Assembly (NCBI GenBank): GCA_029582265.1
Contig: CM055828.1
Location: forward strand, 17,123,430-17,187,429
Origin: Zoroaster sp. YZ-2022
Taxonomy: Eukaryota > Echinodermata > Asteroidea > Forcipulatida > Zoroasteridae
Length of the DNA: 64,000 bases
Direction: 5' to 3'
Program-made: the position numbers and the translations under genes
In this document: positions 1 to 10,429 of the stretch, one piece after another
Layout of the letters: the number at the start of each line of letters is the position of its first letter
How positions within the stretch are numbered: the first letter of the stretch is position 1
The notes under the pieces: generated by a model
Database searches by the model: none
The model's input: the letters and a program-made list of their open reading frames with translations, nothing else
Told to the model about the DNA's origin: nothing

Positions 1-40
1 TTTTTATTTTACAAAGTATGAGTATCCAAAATATATCACG

Positions 41-1460
41 TGAGTCACGATGTCCCGCGAGTCACGATGTCCCGTGAGTCACAATGTTGCATGATTCACA
101 ATATCAGGCCAATCTCTGTTATTTGAAATGGTCACTTCAATGGAAATTTGTCTCCACATAAAACAGCTATTGAAGCAACAACATGTACTCAAGCTAAATG
201 GTCTATAACCCCCCCCCCCTCACCCTTCCCCTATTTAACACCATGGAAATCCTGAATAGTCCAGGAAGTTTGATGGATTTTTTTTCTCATGGATTTTCTG
301 ACAAGATATAATGATGCTTAATTTCAATCAATTACAATTTCTTTCTACTGTACTGTTTTCATTAAAGACCCATATCTCTTGTGCACAAGAGAATTCCACA
401 TCCCAGGATACCTAATTCTGTATTTGTCAATGCTCCATGCATAATCGATTCAGCTGACCAGTAATGCAGATTTCTGACATAATTGGGGTGGGAGAAAAGG
501 GCCTTTGAGCTTTTAAAATCCCAAACATTCATGAGCCAGACAAGCTAACCACTGTAAACAATCAAAACATTTCATGGAATTTTCCACATGTGGTTCATTG
601 AATTTTATAAGTGCAAAGGTCAATGAACTGCATACATGTACATGCACCGATTGGATTTGGAGATCTCATTCTGAATTGTTTTAACAACAATGTATGTGTT
701 CTAACAACAATAGTGTGTGGAGGTATGACTGATCAGTGTGTTTGCTAATGAACTTTGTGACAGTATGGCTAAGACTAATGCCGAGAGACAACGTAATAGG
801 AGAGAAAGACTCAAAACAGAGGGCAACTTTGAACTGTATAAAAATAATAATCTTTTTAATTCTTGTTAATTTCTATTTTTACAACTTTAACCCTAACCCT
901 ACAATTATCAATTTCTCTAACCCTTGAATTTTATAGTTTTATGAGATATTTTATTCATCAATGTCAAGGTGCACAGGAGCACTAATTCTAAGCTCAAAAA
1001 TTGCAACAAAACTCATAACACAGATATATGTGTATCTGCTCATAGATAATGTCCCGTGAGTCACGCTCCCATGTCCCGTGAGTCACGTTACTTCATTTAG
1101 CAAAACTTGGATATGGCGGAAGATTTGTTTTTTTTTGCTATTGTATATTGTATATTGTAAAGGATACAGTTGTGCAAATATTTAAATATAGTAATGAATA
1201 TTAAGGGTATCAGAACAGATAAATTTTTGTGAACTTTATTTAGAACATGGAATTCACTGCCCGTTTTTGTTCCGTGAGTCACGCTAACCTTTTCCTTAGT
1301 TCCACACAAAATATATGGATGAATTTCTGAATACTTTCTACTATATTAATATCATCATTAGTACTTTATAATTGAATGAAGTTTCAGTAGTTACTCTGCT
1401 TCTATATTTTTGTCAGTCAGTTAAAAGATTCAAATTTGCCATCTTTTGTCCCGTGAGTCA
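41..1460. repeat. Scattered and short-tandem CGTGAGTCACG motif cluster
   Basis: TGAGTCA occurs at 41-47, 75-81, 1057-1063, 1079-1085, 1275-1281 and 1454-1460, with a one-base variant (GCGAGTCA) at 57-63. Nearly every copy sits in the longer context CCCGTGAGTCACG. The first three form a 17-bp tandem array. TGAGTCA is the canonical AP-1 (Fos/Jun) core, but the conserved surrounding word suggests a repeat unit rather than independent binding sites. Regulatory function is inference only. The rest of 100-1050 shows no gene. Confidence 0.55.
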
Positions 1461-1471
1461 CGCTGGAATTG

Positions 1472-1903
1472 GCCACATGTGTTGCTTACATGTATCTGTG
1501 AGTGTGATACATGTACATGGCCCAGGGCCAGGGACCCTCCCTGCATGCATGGAGTAATAAACAGTGTCCACTGACCCAAGCATTGACCTTGCAATCACTA
1601 TAACAAACATGGTTGTACGTGTACCATGGAGGAAGGAAGGCAAGTATGCCTAATAACTTCAATCCTCCAAAATCATTTTTTGGACAGACCAACATGTACC
1701 ATGTAACCTCAATCTTCCATTTTCATCCAGTGTCAAATATAGCCTGGTAACCTCAATCCTCCATAATCCACCAAGCAAATAATTACATCTGCCCTCAATC
1801 CTTCAAAATCCTTCACCACTGCAATTTCCACATAACCCCAATCCTTCAAAATCCTTCACTTTGGCAAAGAGGATTTTGGAGGATTTGGAAAGGTTAGGGT
1901 TAA
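1472..1903 (-). mobile_element. TTAA-ended dispersed element, copy of 12250-12842
   Basis: This stretch is the reverse complement of material at about 12531-12720: shared blocks include the CAGTGTCCACTGACCC segment and the GGCAAGTATGCCTAATAAC segment. It contains several degenerate copies of a CAATCCTCCAAAATCCTTCAC motif and ends at 1899 with GGTTAGGG followed by TTAA (1900-1903). It belongs with the CCCTAAC-ended TTAA elements of this window. The left boundary is not clear. Confidence 0.5.
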
Positions 1904-1959
1904 TGGCATTGGGGCGTTTTTCCCATGGGGCGTAACAGAGATTGGAATGTTTTTATCAG

Positions 1960-2291
1960 GATAATAATAATAATAATAATGTGTGGACTTATATAGCGCA
2001 CGTATCCACCAACTGAGTGGTGCTCAAGGCGCATATTATTACCCCTGCTCATAAGGCTCATAAATCATTTCTGAAACCATCTCAGCTCCCTGGGGAGTAT
2101 ACAGCTCAATTGCTGCCATTACAGCGCATATAGGGCTAATCAACCAACTCTGCCCTCACAGGTACCCATTTAACCCCTGGGTGGAGAGAAGCAATTATGG
2201 TTAAGTGTCTTGCTCAAGGACACAAGTGTCACGGCCGGGATTCGAACCCACATTCTGCTGCTAACACCAGAACTTGAGTCCGGTAAGCTAT
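1960..2291 (-). mobile_element. tRNA-derived SINE, head truncated
   Basis: The element reads in reverse: an (ATA)n tail lies at 1960-1979, then the body, then a tRNA-like head with B-box GGGATTCGAACCC near 2240. The head resembles tRNA-Leu(CAA), as seen in the full copies of this family where the CTCAAGT loop and GGCCGAGCGGTC D-arm are visible. This copy stops at CCGGTAAGCTA and lacks the D-arm and 5' end. Related copies lie at about 4007, 15207, 25959, 39687, 54009 and 55196. Confidence 0.8.
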
Positions 2292-2489
2292 ATGCGTTTA
2301 ACATGTGACCATTTTTCGTTTTATTTATTTGAAACCTATGATGTACGTGTTAAAGTGACAATATCGTCACGATCAACAGGGCATGGAATCGGAGTGCTAG
2401 TTTTAGATCAACAGGGCATGGAATCGGAGTGCTAGTTTCAGATTAACTGATAAATGAACCAGTAATTTCAGTCACTATGTTCATCTTAA

Positions 2490-2571
2490 CCCTAACTCCC
2501 TAAGCATTGTTACTGAACAATAAAAATCCTTCAAAATCCTCCAACTGCTTTTGTTGTCTAGGGAGTTAGGG
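2490..2571 (+). mobile_element. 82-bp TTAA MITE with telomere-like ends (copy 1)
   Basis: TTAA at 2486-2489 and 2572-2575 flanks exactly 82 bp. The terminal inverted repeat is CCCTAACTCCCTA at the left and its complement CTAGGGAGTTAGGG at the right. A second 82-bp copy lies in reverse orientation at 14831-14912 with only a few differences. TTAA duplication and CCC ends are the hallmarks of piggyBac-type elements. It has no coding capacity. Confidence 0.75.
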
Positions 2572-2575
2572 TTAA

Positions 2576-3080
2576 CCTTTTCATTACCATTGGCGACGTC
2601 AGACAACACACATACCCCATGTTGCTTACCATTGGCAACTAAGCAGACCAAGGTCAACTTAGACGGCTGTATTTTTTCCTTCTTCGCAGTCCATACCCAT
2701 GCTATATATGGTTGGAAAGACTGATTCCTTATCTAATGGTATAGCCCAACCTACATGTTGCTATTATAGAAATCAGACATAATACAAGTCAATCCTTTCA
2801 ATGGCCATTTGTGCTATGGAACGCCATACGCTTGTGAAAACAAGGTCAGGGGAAGTAAAATGAATAACCGGATCATTTTTATAAACTATCATGTTGATTT
2901 TGGTATCACATGAAAGGGAATTTCATGAGCAACAATCACTTCATTGAATATATCTTTCTCTAACAAATTCTTCCTGCAAATGTTTGCATACTGTTGTGCA
3001 ATGTGTGAATTTATGCATGACTGGTCGGGGAATTCGGCAACCAGTGGGACATCTGTTGAAACAAATCGGTAATGAAAGGG
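2576..3080. mobile_element. TTAA MITE with CCCTTTCATTACC ends
   Basis: The left TTAA (2572-2575) is shared with the neighbouring 82-bp MITE and the right TTAA is at 3081-3084. Ends are CCTTTTCATTACC and the complement of CCCTTTCATTACC. The boundaries are supported by the intact host copy at 25868-26643, which lacks this segment. It contains no recognisable coding sequence. Confidence 0.65.
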
Positions 3081-3287
3081 TTAAACTGGGACACAGATTC
3101 CATGACCTGTTGAACGTCTGCTCTGATCATGACAATATTGTCCCTTTAATGCAAAGCGTAAGTTATGTAACCTTTCGGTCACAAATAACGTCAATGCAAG
3201 GGTCTGCAAGGTGATCCATACAGGAAACTGACGAAAAACCTTTTAGCCTAAAACAAAAACAAGAAAACTAGACGAGCGATTCTTTAC

Positions 3288-3436
3288 CCAGTTTCTTGAC
3301 TAGCTTCTTGTTCTTGTTGAGTTTCTTCAATGCCTCAGCATCCATACATGGAAGATTGTTAGCCTTGGCCTCATCACAGTGCTGCTGGTCACCCAAGACA
3401 CAAACCTTGTACTTGGGACGAGGGATTGACCTCAAT
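3288..3436 (-). CDS. RPL10A: Ribosomal protein L10a (uL1), single internal exon
   Basis: Reading the minus strand from 3436, one base completes a split codon, then 49 codons follow and one base remains. The translation contains the blocks [19 protein letters not shown] and [16 protein letters not shown], which match the middle of animal RPL10A, a component of the large ribosomal subunit L1 stalk in the cytosol. The exon is bounded by an acceptor ending TGTAG (AG at 3437-3438) and a donor GTAAAG (GT at 3287-3286), so it looks like a genuine exon rather than a processed pseudogene. Without splicing the frame meets a stop about 12 bases past the donor. I could not find the upstream exons (expected at higher coordinates) or downstream exons (expected at lower coordinates or before the window). 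It may therefore belong to a gene with large repeat-filled introns, or be an orphaned exon. Confidence 0.8.
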
Positions 3437-3440
3437 CTAC

Positions 3441-4006
3441 ATTTGTATGTTTAGTACAAAATATACACACAGAATGAGTTAGGTAATGCATGCATGTACA
3501 TAAAATGAACCCAATAGGTTTAATATGCCCCATCTTACGCAACCCTTGATTACTGAGGACTAAGTTGCAAGTGAAATTCTTTTTAGTGATAACAATGCAG
3601 ATCTCAGAGTTATTCTAGAGCTGTGGGTAAGTTCCATTTCAACACGGTATTTCTGATAATACATGCCAAACTTATATCTCATCACAGATCATACAACAGG
3701 AAGATACATACTACAGAAGTTCTCATCACAGATAAATGGGTGGGGTTGGAAATCTTGTTTGGAAGTTGTACAATACAGATGATAATACCTCCACAATGTA
3801 CCATTTCAAATGGTAAAGGTGTTTTTGTGCCTACATCTTAGAAACAAGAAACTAGTGAGCATTAGATCCAAACTGTGCAATTAATGAAATTCTAAATTCT
3901 TACTTTCATCAGGGTTTAAGCTTGTGTCAAATAAACCATCACTTTGTCGGCATTTGACTGCCTTCCCAGTTCTTTATAAAGACCCTGGGTTTGGGTCTTA
4001 GCGAGC
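3441..4006. other. No gene recognised
   Basis: AT-rich sequence flanking the RPL10A exon. I see no further L10a coding blocks, structured RNA or element boundaries. Confidence 0.5.
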
Positions 4007-4083
4007 GGGATTCGAACCCACATTCTGCTGCTAACACCAGAACTTGAGTCCGGTAAGCTAGACCGCTCGGCCACGACACTCCA
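4007..4083 (-). mobile_element. tRNA-like head of the SINE family, isolated fragment
   Basis: The reverse complement begins GTGTCGTGGCCGAGCGGTC (A-box region), continues through the CTCAAGTTCTGG anticodon-arm equivalent and ends with the B-box GGGTTCGAATCCC. Only the head is present. The body and (ATT)n tail are missing. Confidence 0.75.
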
Positions 4084-4116
4084 CTACTGGAAAGCATTTT
4101 AATGAATGCAATGAGG

Positions 4117-4179
4117 GTGGTTGGGGGGGGGGGAGGGGAGGGGAGGGGAAGGGGAAGGGGGGGAGGAGGGGAAGGGGAC
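4117..4179. repeat. G-rich GGGGA/GGGAGG low-complexity tract
   Basis: A run of GGGGAGGGGA-type repeats on the + strand with many G-runs of three or more, so G-quadruplex formation is possible. No gene lies nearby. Confidence 0.7.
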
Positions 4180-4526
4180 TGCCATCAGAAACTGCAGCTC
4201 TTTCCCTGAGTTAAATACAATGTATTACAAAGTAAAAACAACTGATAACAAACAACTCCGCAAATCTTCAGTGCTTAGAAACAAGATACATCTGTAGTCT
4301 GCAAATGTCTAAGTTTGTCGACTGAAAATTTATTCTGGACCAACACTTGTTCTAGTACCTTTGATGCTTCATTTGCCGACTGAGGCTCTAAATGCCGACT
4401 GAGATTGATTATTGGGGGGTGTCACACCCTCCCTCGCTATGGCCCTGGTTAATTCCCCCACTGAACTGTACTTGGTATCTTTTGAAAGTTCACAGCAAAA
4501 ATAAGAATATTACAATTTATTTGGTG

Positions 4527-4932
4527 TAAGCTTGGGCGATAACACGATAATATCGAATATCGCGTTACCTTTTTTATTCGATTACGATATCGAGAACCTT
4601 TTAAAGTTAATCGAGATATCCGCAAATCGCGAATAACAAAATATATCGCGATTAACAAAAATCGCCATTGTGAGTCAAGTCAGAGATTCCAAGGAAACAA
4701 AATTAGCACAGTCTTTTCAGCTTTTGGACGTGAGAAACTACTTTCAGCAGTATACACACTATGCAAACGAATTTGCAATTTATTGTGATGTTTGTAGAGG
4801 GGTACATACCTGTGGTTATCGGCTCTAAAGCAATCCTGCATGAATGAAAAAATAATCGCGATATTATCGAAAATCACGATATATGTTTGCCGATATATCG
4901 TGGATGAAAAAAATCGATATCGGCCAAGCTTA
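4527..4932. mobile_element. hAT-like MITE, TAAGCTTGGGCGATA ends (copy 1)
   Basis: Ends are TAAGCTTGGGCGATA at the left and GATATCGGCCAAGCTTA at the right. The interior is rich in ATCGCGAT/ATATCG palindromic words. It is closely similar to 39086-39504, where an exact 8-bp target duplication identifies the hAT type. The right end directly abuts the TTAA of the next MITE (4934-5296), which probably obscured its target duplication. Confidence 0.7.
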
Positions 4933-4933
4933 A

Positions 4934-5296
4934 CCCTCCTACTTCTGGTTTCTTTTTCATACAAGTTGATGCACCATTTGAAACCATTCGCTTTTGTGGT
5001 TTTGAATGGTGAAATAACTGTGTACAGTATTGATTTCCCCAAATGGTTTTGAATGGTACATAGGTCAGCTAATACAAAACCTTGTTTGAATCTTTCCAAA
5101 TGGTAGTACAGCTAATACAAAACCTTGTTTGGATACTTCTAAGTGGTGAATCAATGGACCCTCTATGCCTTTGAATGGATTTGAATGGTAGTAAAGCTTG
5201 CTACCAACACTGTTCAAATGGTACATGTATCACCATGTGTGTACAAAACCAAAGTGGAAATTTTGAATGGTTTCAAATGGTCTATCAGTAGGAGGG
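4934..5296 (+). mobile_element. TTAA MITE, CCCTCCTAC ends, family A (copy 1)
   Basis: TTAA at 4930-4933 and 5297-5300 flanks ends CCCTCCTAC and GTAGGAGGG. The interior carries repeated words such as CCATTTGAAACCATTC and TTTGAATGGT in both orientations. Further copies lie at 9476-9842 (reverse) and 24131-24466. TTAA target with CCC ends is piggyBac-like. No transposase frame is visible. Confidence 0.75.
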
Positions 5297-5300
5297 TTAA

Positions 5301-6426
5301 TTAAACTAAAAAAAATATTTCAAGTTTTGCACGACCTGAGGTGGCGCAGTTCGTGACGTACACCTGGGCAGGGAGCCTTACGCTAGGAGGCATGGTCTGG
5401 TGCCCAGAGGCGGTACGGTATGGGTAGCAGTCTAACCACTTGTGCGTTGAGTCATCACATATGCTGTACACAATATACAATCACTAGATTCCCTGAGAGA
5501 ACAAAACAAACAAAGGTTTTCATTGTTTGCTTGCGTGTGTTTACACCTGTACATGTCTGTACACATGACTTATGTAATAAACATGTACGTGTACTTCCAA
5601 GCACCGATCAGTGCGTGCTTCCATTGAATCGGAACATACCAACGGACATTGGACAAACGGATGCAGAAAAAAATGCACAAAGGGCAAATATATTCTTCAA
5701 TAGGCATGCTTTATTGTTTACACTGTTAAAACGGTCTATTTCATAGACCCTTTTAATTGTGAATTCTAGTCAGTAATAAGCTATGACGGGGACATGAATG
5801 CTCATGAATGCTCATGAATGTAAAATCCTAATCGTTTGGCAGTTGTCAAATTTGTATAATCCACAGGAAATCCACAGTGAGGAAATCCAGTGTTCAAGTG
5901 ATCATTTCGTAATGTGCATTTTTGTTTCCGTGAAATAAGTGATTCCCCCAGTTTCAGAACAAGTTAGGACTTGCCTTTTATCGCATGTCCACTGCGACAC
6001 AGTGTCGGGTTTGGTTGTCACATAGTGACATCACCAGATGCCTTTTTTGCAGGTGGTGCAGTCAGTTTTTGGACTGGGTCCAAGAAATGACTGACCTTCA
6101 GTCTATTGTGATGCAAATAGAGTAAGTGTAGACATTAAAATGTATTGACTGATGTTGTTGTTTTGTGTCATTTGACTGCCCTAAAGCAAGCCAATTAGGC
6201 AATTTGTTAATTTCCTTAAGTTATGTGTCAGCACATGTACATTTCCCATACTCTCGGCACCTCTACATTTACTCAGATTCTGTTCTGATTCTGTTTGATG
6301 AATAAAGCATTCTGATGCATATTTTTGAGTGCTGCCATCCTACACTCTCTCACTTACACTTTGTTCCTTTCAGCATAATTCGGAAAATAAGCCTGAGAAT
6401 ATGCATTGATTGTATTGTTCCATTAA
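5301..6426. other. No gene recognised
   Basis: Unique-looking AT-rich sequence with a moderately GC-rich patch at 5330-5420. The open frame at 5420-5746 has no recognisable domain and no splice or promoter support. GAATGCTCAT is repeated at about 5797-5820. Confidence 0.45.
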
Positions 6427-6430
6427 TTAA

Positions 6431-6742
6431 CCCTCCTACACATGGAGGCCACTCAGATCCACAAAATTCTGTTCTTTAGCAACCTTCAGTACATACATAC
6501 GTACAAGCCTGCTGTCCTTTTCATGTAATCTTACAAAATCACCTGTGTGCCACCCAAGGCCACTGTAAATATTTGAACATATTAGTATGGCCTACAATGT
6601 ATCAATGGGAGACCACTTAACCCTGCAATCTCAGTGGTGTGACAGTGCACAGAAGGGTAACTATAGGAGGCCACTGGCAACAGCTAATGGCTTGGAGTGG
6701 CCTGAATGGGTTGTTTCAAAAATTACACTGATTGTAGGAGGG
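6431..6742 (+). mobile_element. TTAA MITE, CCCTCCTACACATGG ends, family B (copy 1)
   Basis: TTAA at 6427-6430 and 6743-6746 flanks ends CCCTCCTAC and GTAGGAGGG. The interior shares CATGGAGGCCACTC, ACAAGCCTGCTGTCCTTT and GGCTTGGAGTGGCC blocks with copies at 46097-46408, 48169-48475 and 52782-53091, and more distantly 18255-18620. It shares its first nine bases with family A although the interiors differ. Confidence 0.75.
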
Positions 6743-6928
6743 TTAAATCTTAAAAGGCAACCATTGGTAATAGTGGCAAAACTACTTCTTCTTTTTTCAG
6801 TTTGATTGCATCGAGAAAATAATGAAAAATGCATTAAATTTTTTGTTGTACATGTGTAAGTGTTCTTTCTGATGTGGAACTCTTTCCTGTGTTCTAACTG
6901 GAAATGAATTAACTTAAATTCTAATAAA

Positions 6929-7503
6929 TGTGACCCGCTCTGCGAAAAAGGGTATTAAGGGACGCTATGCTAGTAACGTAAAGGGCTGTTCTATGTGGAG
7001 AGGGTGAAAAAAAAATTCACAACGTGATTTTGTTGTTGTTGGTTTATTGGCTTCTATTATATCAATACTTTAATAATTTATTTACAGAAATATTATTATT
7101 GATGAGTAAAGATGAAAAAACAAAAGTTTAAATTTTACACATTATGCAAATTAGCCAAAATATTTGAAAAAATACTTCAAGATGCTTGATAATTCAAATT
7201 TATATTGCACAAGCATTCCTAAAGGAGCTCAAAAGGAACATAACTGTTGCTATGGGCATTCAAGAGAGTTTCTTCTTAGCTCATTTCTTTTTCCACTTGC
7301 TGTGTTTAAAGGGCTGTATCTCTGAAGGCACTTCCGTTAATTTGTACAATATATGCAAAAATCGGTATATCTCCAGAATGCAAAATGCCACAGGGTTCAA
7401 ACCTACACCAAATTAAAGCTTATAATGTAACCAATTCAGCTATGTATGTAACTCAATTTTTTCATTTTGTCCCATAATACCCATTTTTGTGGAGCCGGTC
7501 ACA
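6929..7503. mobile_element. TIR element with TGTGACCCGCTC ends
   Basis: The left end begins TGTGACCCGCTCTGCG. The right end reads, in reverse complement, TGTGACCGGCTCCAC. The imperfect terminal repeat extends about 35 bp, including a GGGTATTA block. Flanks share AATAA with a one-base offset, so the target duplication is uncertain. A longer element with the same ends lies at 59076-60767. Superfamily not identified. Confidence 0.6.
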
Positions 7504-9471
7504 AATAACATCATCTCAGACGAAATTATTTCTAGAGAAGGTTGATACCATCATCTGCTTTAAAATGTAAGTTAAATTTGGACCATATATGGATATATAA
7601 TGTTCAAATTAACAATTCTATAGACGATGTGACCAGTGACAGCATATGTTTACAAAAGTGCCCCAAACTGCGCTGGGCTCAAAATGTTCACTGGTCTATG
7701 ACAAGAAACCATAATATCTGATATTTTGAGATCTTGTCAGCAGAAATTTTTTTAATTTGATTTATTTTTAATACGGCACCAACATGACATGTACCATACA
7801 TCTCAAATCTTATTCATCTGAAAATCTAAAAAAGTATTGATGTTATGTGGAGAAGTACAAAATGTACAAACTCTGCATACAAATACACACACTTTTGCCC
7901 GGCGGGACATCACCCTTGTACTCTAAAGGTCACACAAAGTGTAAACAAGTCACATGTTGTTATACCTGATACATTTAACCAATCATATTTATCAGGTACA
8001 ATGTGTACTTACATTATATTCTTCATGAAAAATACTGAGAGTGTTATCCATTCTTTAATTTTGTTTTTCAAAAAAGGTCTTGGAGATTTGCCAAAATTTT
8101 TGTTGACATCATGCGTCTGATAATAAGAGTGACGGGGGAAACTTTTTAATCTGGAAATCAATAGTTCAATTGTGCAAATTCTATTGTTATTTGTGTGAAT
8201 AACAGATAGTCAAAGTTGTTCATTTTTTGGGGCGGCTAAAGTGGCTTTCCAAGCATGGATATTAAAGTGTGTACAGTACATGAAAGTTGAATTAAACTTA
8301 CAAACATACACATTAATATATAATTGTGTGACAGTGTAAATAAATCATTTATAAAAAATGTAAAATATTTGCGGACTGTTCAAAGATGCTTTAAACAATT
8401 ATTTTATTATGAATTTGAATCACATTTGAAGTGATTTAGTATTTGCCTTGTACAAAAATTGGAGCTGATAGTAAATTATATTACTGGTGAAAAAACAAAA
8501 CACAGAATACGTACAAAGTAATTATTTCTTGCAACACGTTACACTCTGGTACAGTGTGCTGAGCATGTACACAAAGACGGCCGAAATGCAGATAATTTTA
8601 TTCATTTATTAGAAACAAATTTTTAAATGCCTACAAATAGTGATCGTGCAATTCACTGATTTGTGTGGCATATTAAGTTTCACTTTTATTGTACAATGTT
8701 TAATACAGTACATGTTTGTACATGTACAATACATACACTTTAGGGATGAATAAATTTCAGTGTAGAACTCATTTAAATTTAATTTCAATGCGCCTCTAAC
8801 TACATGTACATGTGCTCTATGTACCTTCCCCAGTTAAATTTCTTAGAAATTCCAGGTAGCCTTCCTCAACCTTTCAGACGGTTGAACATTCCAAGTGAAT
8901 GAACAACTCATATTGAGGGTAGACGTAGGAAGAGCCCAAACAATGATGAGTCATCCCTGCGATGATGTCATCTGTTTAGGCAGGAGGACCAGCAGGCTAT
9001 AGGTATGCTCGGATCCTTTGTGCAGTTATAAATCATTTACCAGTGGCTTAAAACCAAATAGCTTAACGTTTATTCATGTACAGTGCATTTAAGGATTGTG
9101 CTCGTTGTAGATGTGGTTCAGCAATCAAACAAAGGGACAACATGTTTAACAGACAAGTTTGAAAAATTCAATCTTTTTGAAATGATAATTGAAAATTGTT
9201 GACTGCGTGACATAACTATTTGAAGGAGGTAAGAAAATAATGACCTCATCAGATTGGAATATGTACTTACATGTACACATAGTACATTTTTGTATGATCA
9301 GGTTTCTGCCCACAGTGGTCGGTGCCAGAAACCCCTACCGGCACTGAGGGTCCCGCGACCACCACTGGCAAAAAGTTTGTTTTTTCCTGACCACCACTCA
9401 TTTTCCAACTTGCCTATTTCAGGCATGCAACTTTTCATCAGCTGATCAGCTGATTTCCTCTTTTTTCTTTA
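7504..9471. other. No gene recognised
   Basis: About 2 kb of AT-rich sequence without supported exons. The frame at 7845-8120 lacks codon or domain support. Short GTACATGTAC-type palindromes recur around 8700-8820. Confidence 0.5.
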
Positions 9472-9475
9472 ATAA

Positions 9476-9842
9476 CCCTCCTACTGTTTGGCCATTTGAA
9501 ACCATTCAAAATTTCCACTTACCAAAATGCCCATTGGTTGTGTACACACATGGTGATACCATTTGAACAGTGTTGGTAGCAAGCTTTACTACCATTCAAA
9601 TCTATTCAAATGCATAGAGGGTCCATTGATTCACCACTTAGAAGTATCCAAACAAGGTTTTGTATTAGCTGTACTACCATTTGGAAAGATCCAAACAAGG
9701 TTTTGTATTAGCTGACCTACCATTCCAAACCATTTGGGGGAATCAATACTGTACACAGTTATTTCACCATTCAAAACCACAAAAGTGAATGATTTCAAAT
9801 GGTGCATCAACTTGTATGAAAAAGGTACCAGAAGTAGGAGGG
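9476..9842 (-). mobile_element. TTAA MITE, family A (copy 2, reversed)
   Basis: Right TTAA lies at 9843-9846. The left site is mutated (ATAA at 9472-9475). Ends are CCCTCCTAC and GTAGGAGGG. The interior is the reverse complement of the 4934-5296 copy, including CCATTTGAAACCATTC and AACAAGGTTTTGTATTAG blocks. Confidence 0.75.
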
Positions 9843-10429
9843 TTAATAATAGTGCTATAGAAAACTAAAAAACACTGTACAAAGTTTTGTGTGCTCGGCC
9901 ATTTCCTCCTTTTTTTCAATTACAAAGTTGCATGTCTGCTATTCCCTTTCACAGATTATCAATAAAAGATGACAGATGTTGTCTTTACTATTAAAAAAAA
10001 ATTGCATTTCTATACTGGATAGCTCAAAATAACATCCCCATTCTGTGTTATGGGAGTCCAGTCCTGAGACCTTTTTTTTTTTCAGCACTAAAAAATTCCT
10101 GGGCAGAACCCTGTATGATTTGACTCATTTTATTTCATTTCATTTCATTTTAAAACAATTATTTTCCTCTTCATGGCAAAATCAAGGTAACTTAAATGTT
10201 TTTATTGAATGTTGACTGTGGGAATTTCTTTGTTCTATAAAGTCGATAAGAAATTGATTTTCTTTCTTTTAAAAAACACAAACGGATTCTGTTTTCATTC
10301 TGCTACAACTGTGACCACATACATGTAGGATAATGTTGGTTTAATGGTATTTTTAAAAATTATTTTCTGAACCTGTAAATAAAATTAATTGTGATGAAGG
10401 CAACAGAATAATGCCTGACACGCCATCTT

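Larger units (their letters stand above)
2354..3145. mobile_element. TTAA-target, AGGGACA-ended (Kolobok/T2-like) MITE hosting two insertions
   Basis: The element is flanked by TTAA at 2350-2353 and 3146-3149. Its ends are inverted repeats: AGTGACAATATCGTC at the left, and the complement of AGGGACAATATTGTC at the right. The inner part contains the GGGCATGGAATCGG block, duplicated at the left side. The copy at 25868-26643 shows the uninterrupted join TTCATCTTAAAG. Here that single TTAA has received two further elements (2490-2571 and 2576-3080). Xenopus T2/Kolobok elements have TTAA target sites and AAAGG-type ends, so that superfamily is the best guess. No transposase is present. Confidence 0.7.

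Noticed and set aside
880..920. Interstitial telomere repeat from the CCCTAACCCT words
   Set aside because: Only two partial units; similar words elsewhere are the ends of TTAA MITEs.
4680..5099. 139-codon minus-strand ORF
   Set aside because: It spans the junction of a hAT-like MITE and a TTAA MITE and has no protein-like conservation.
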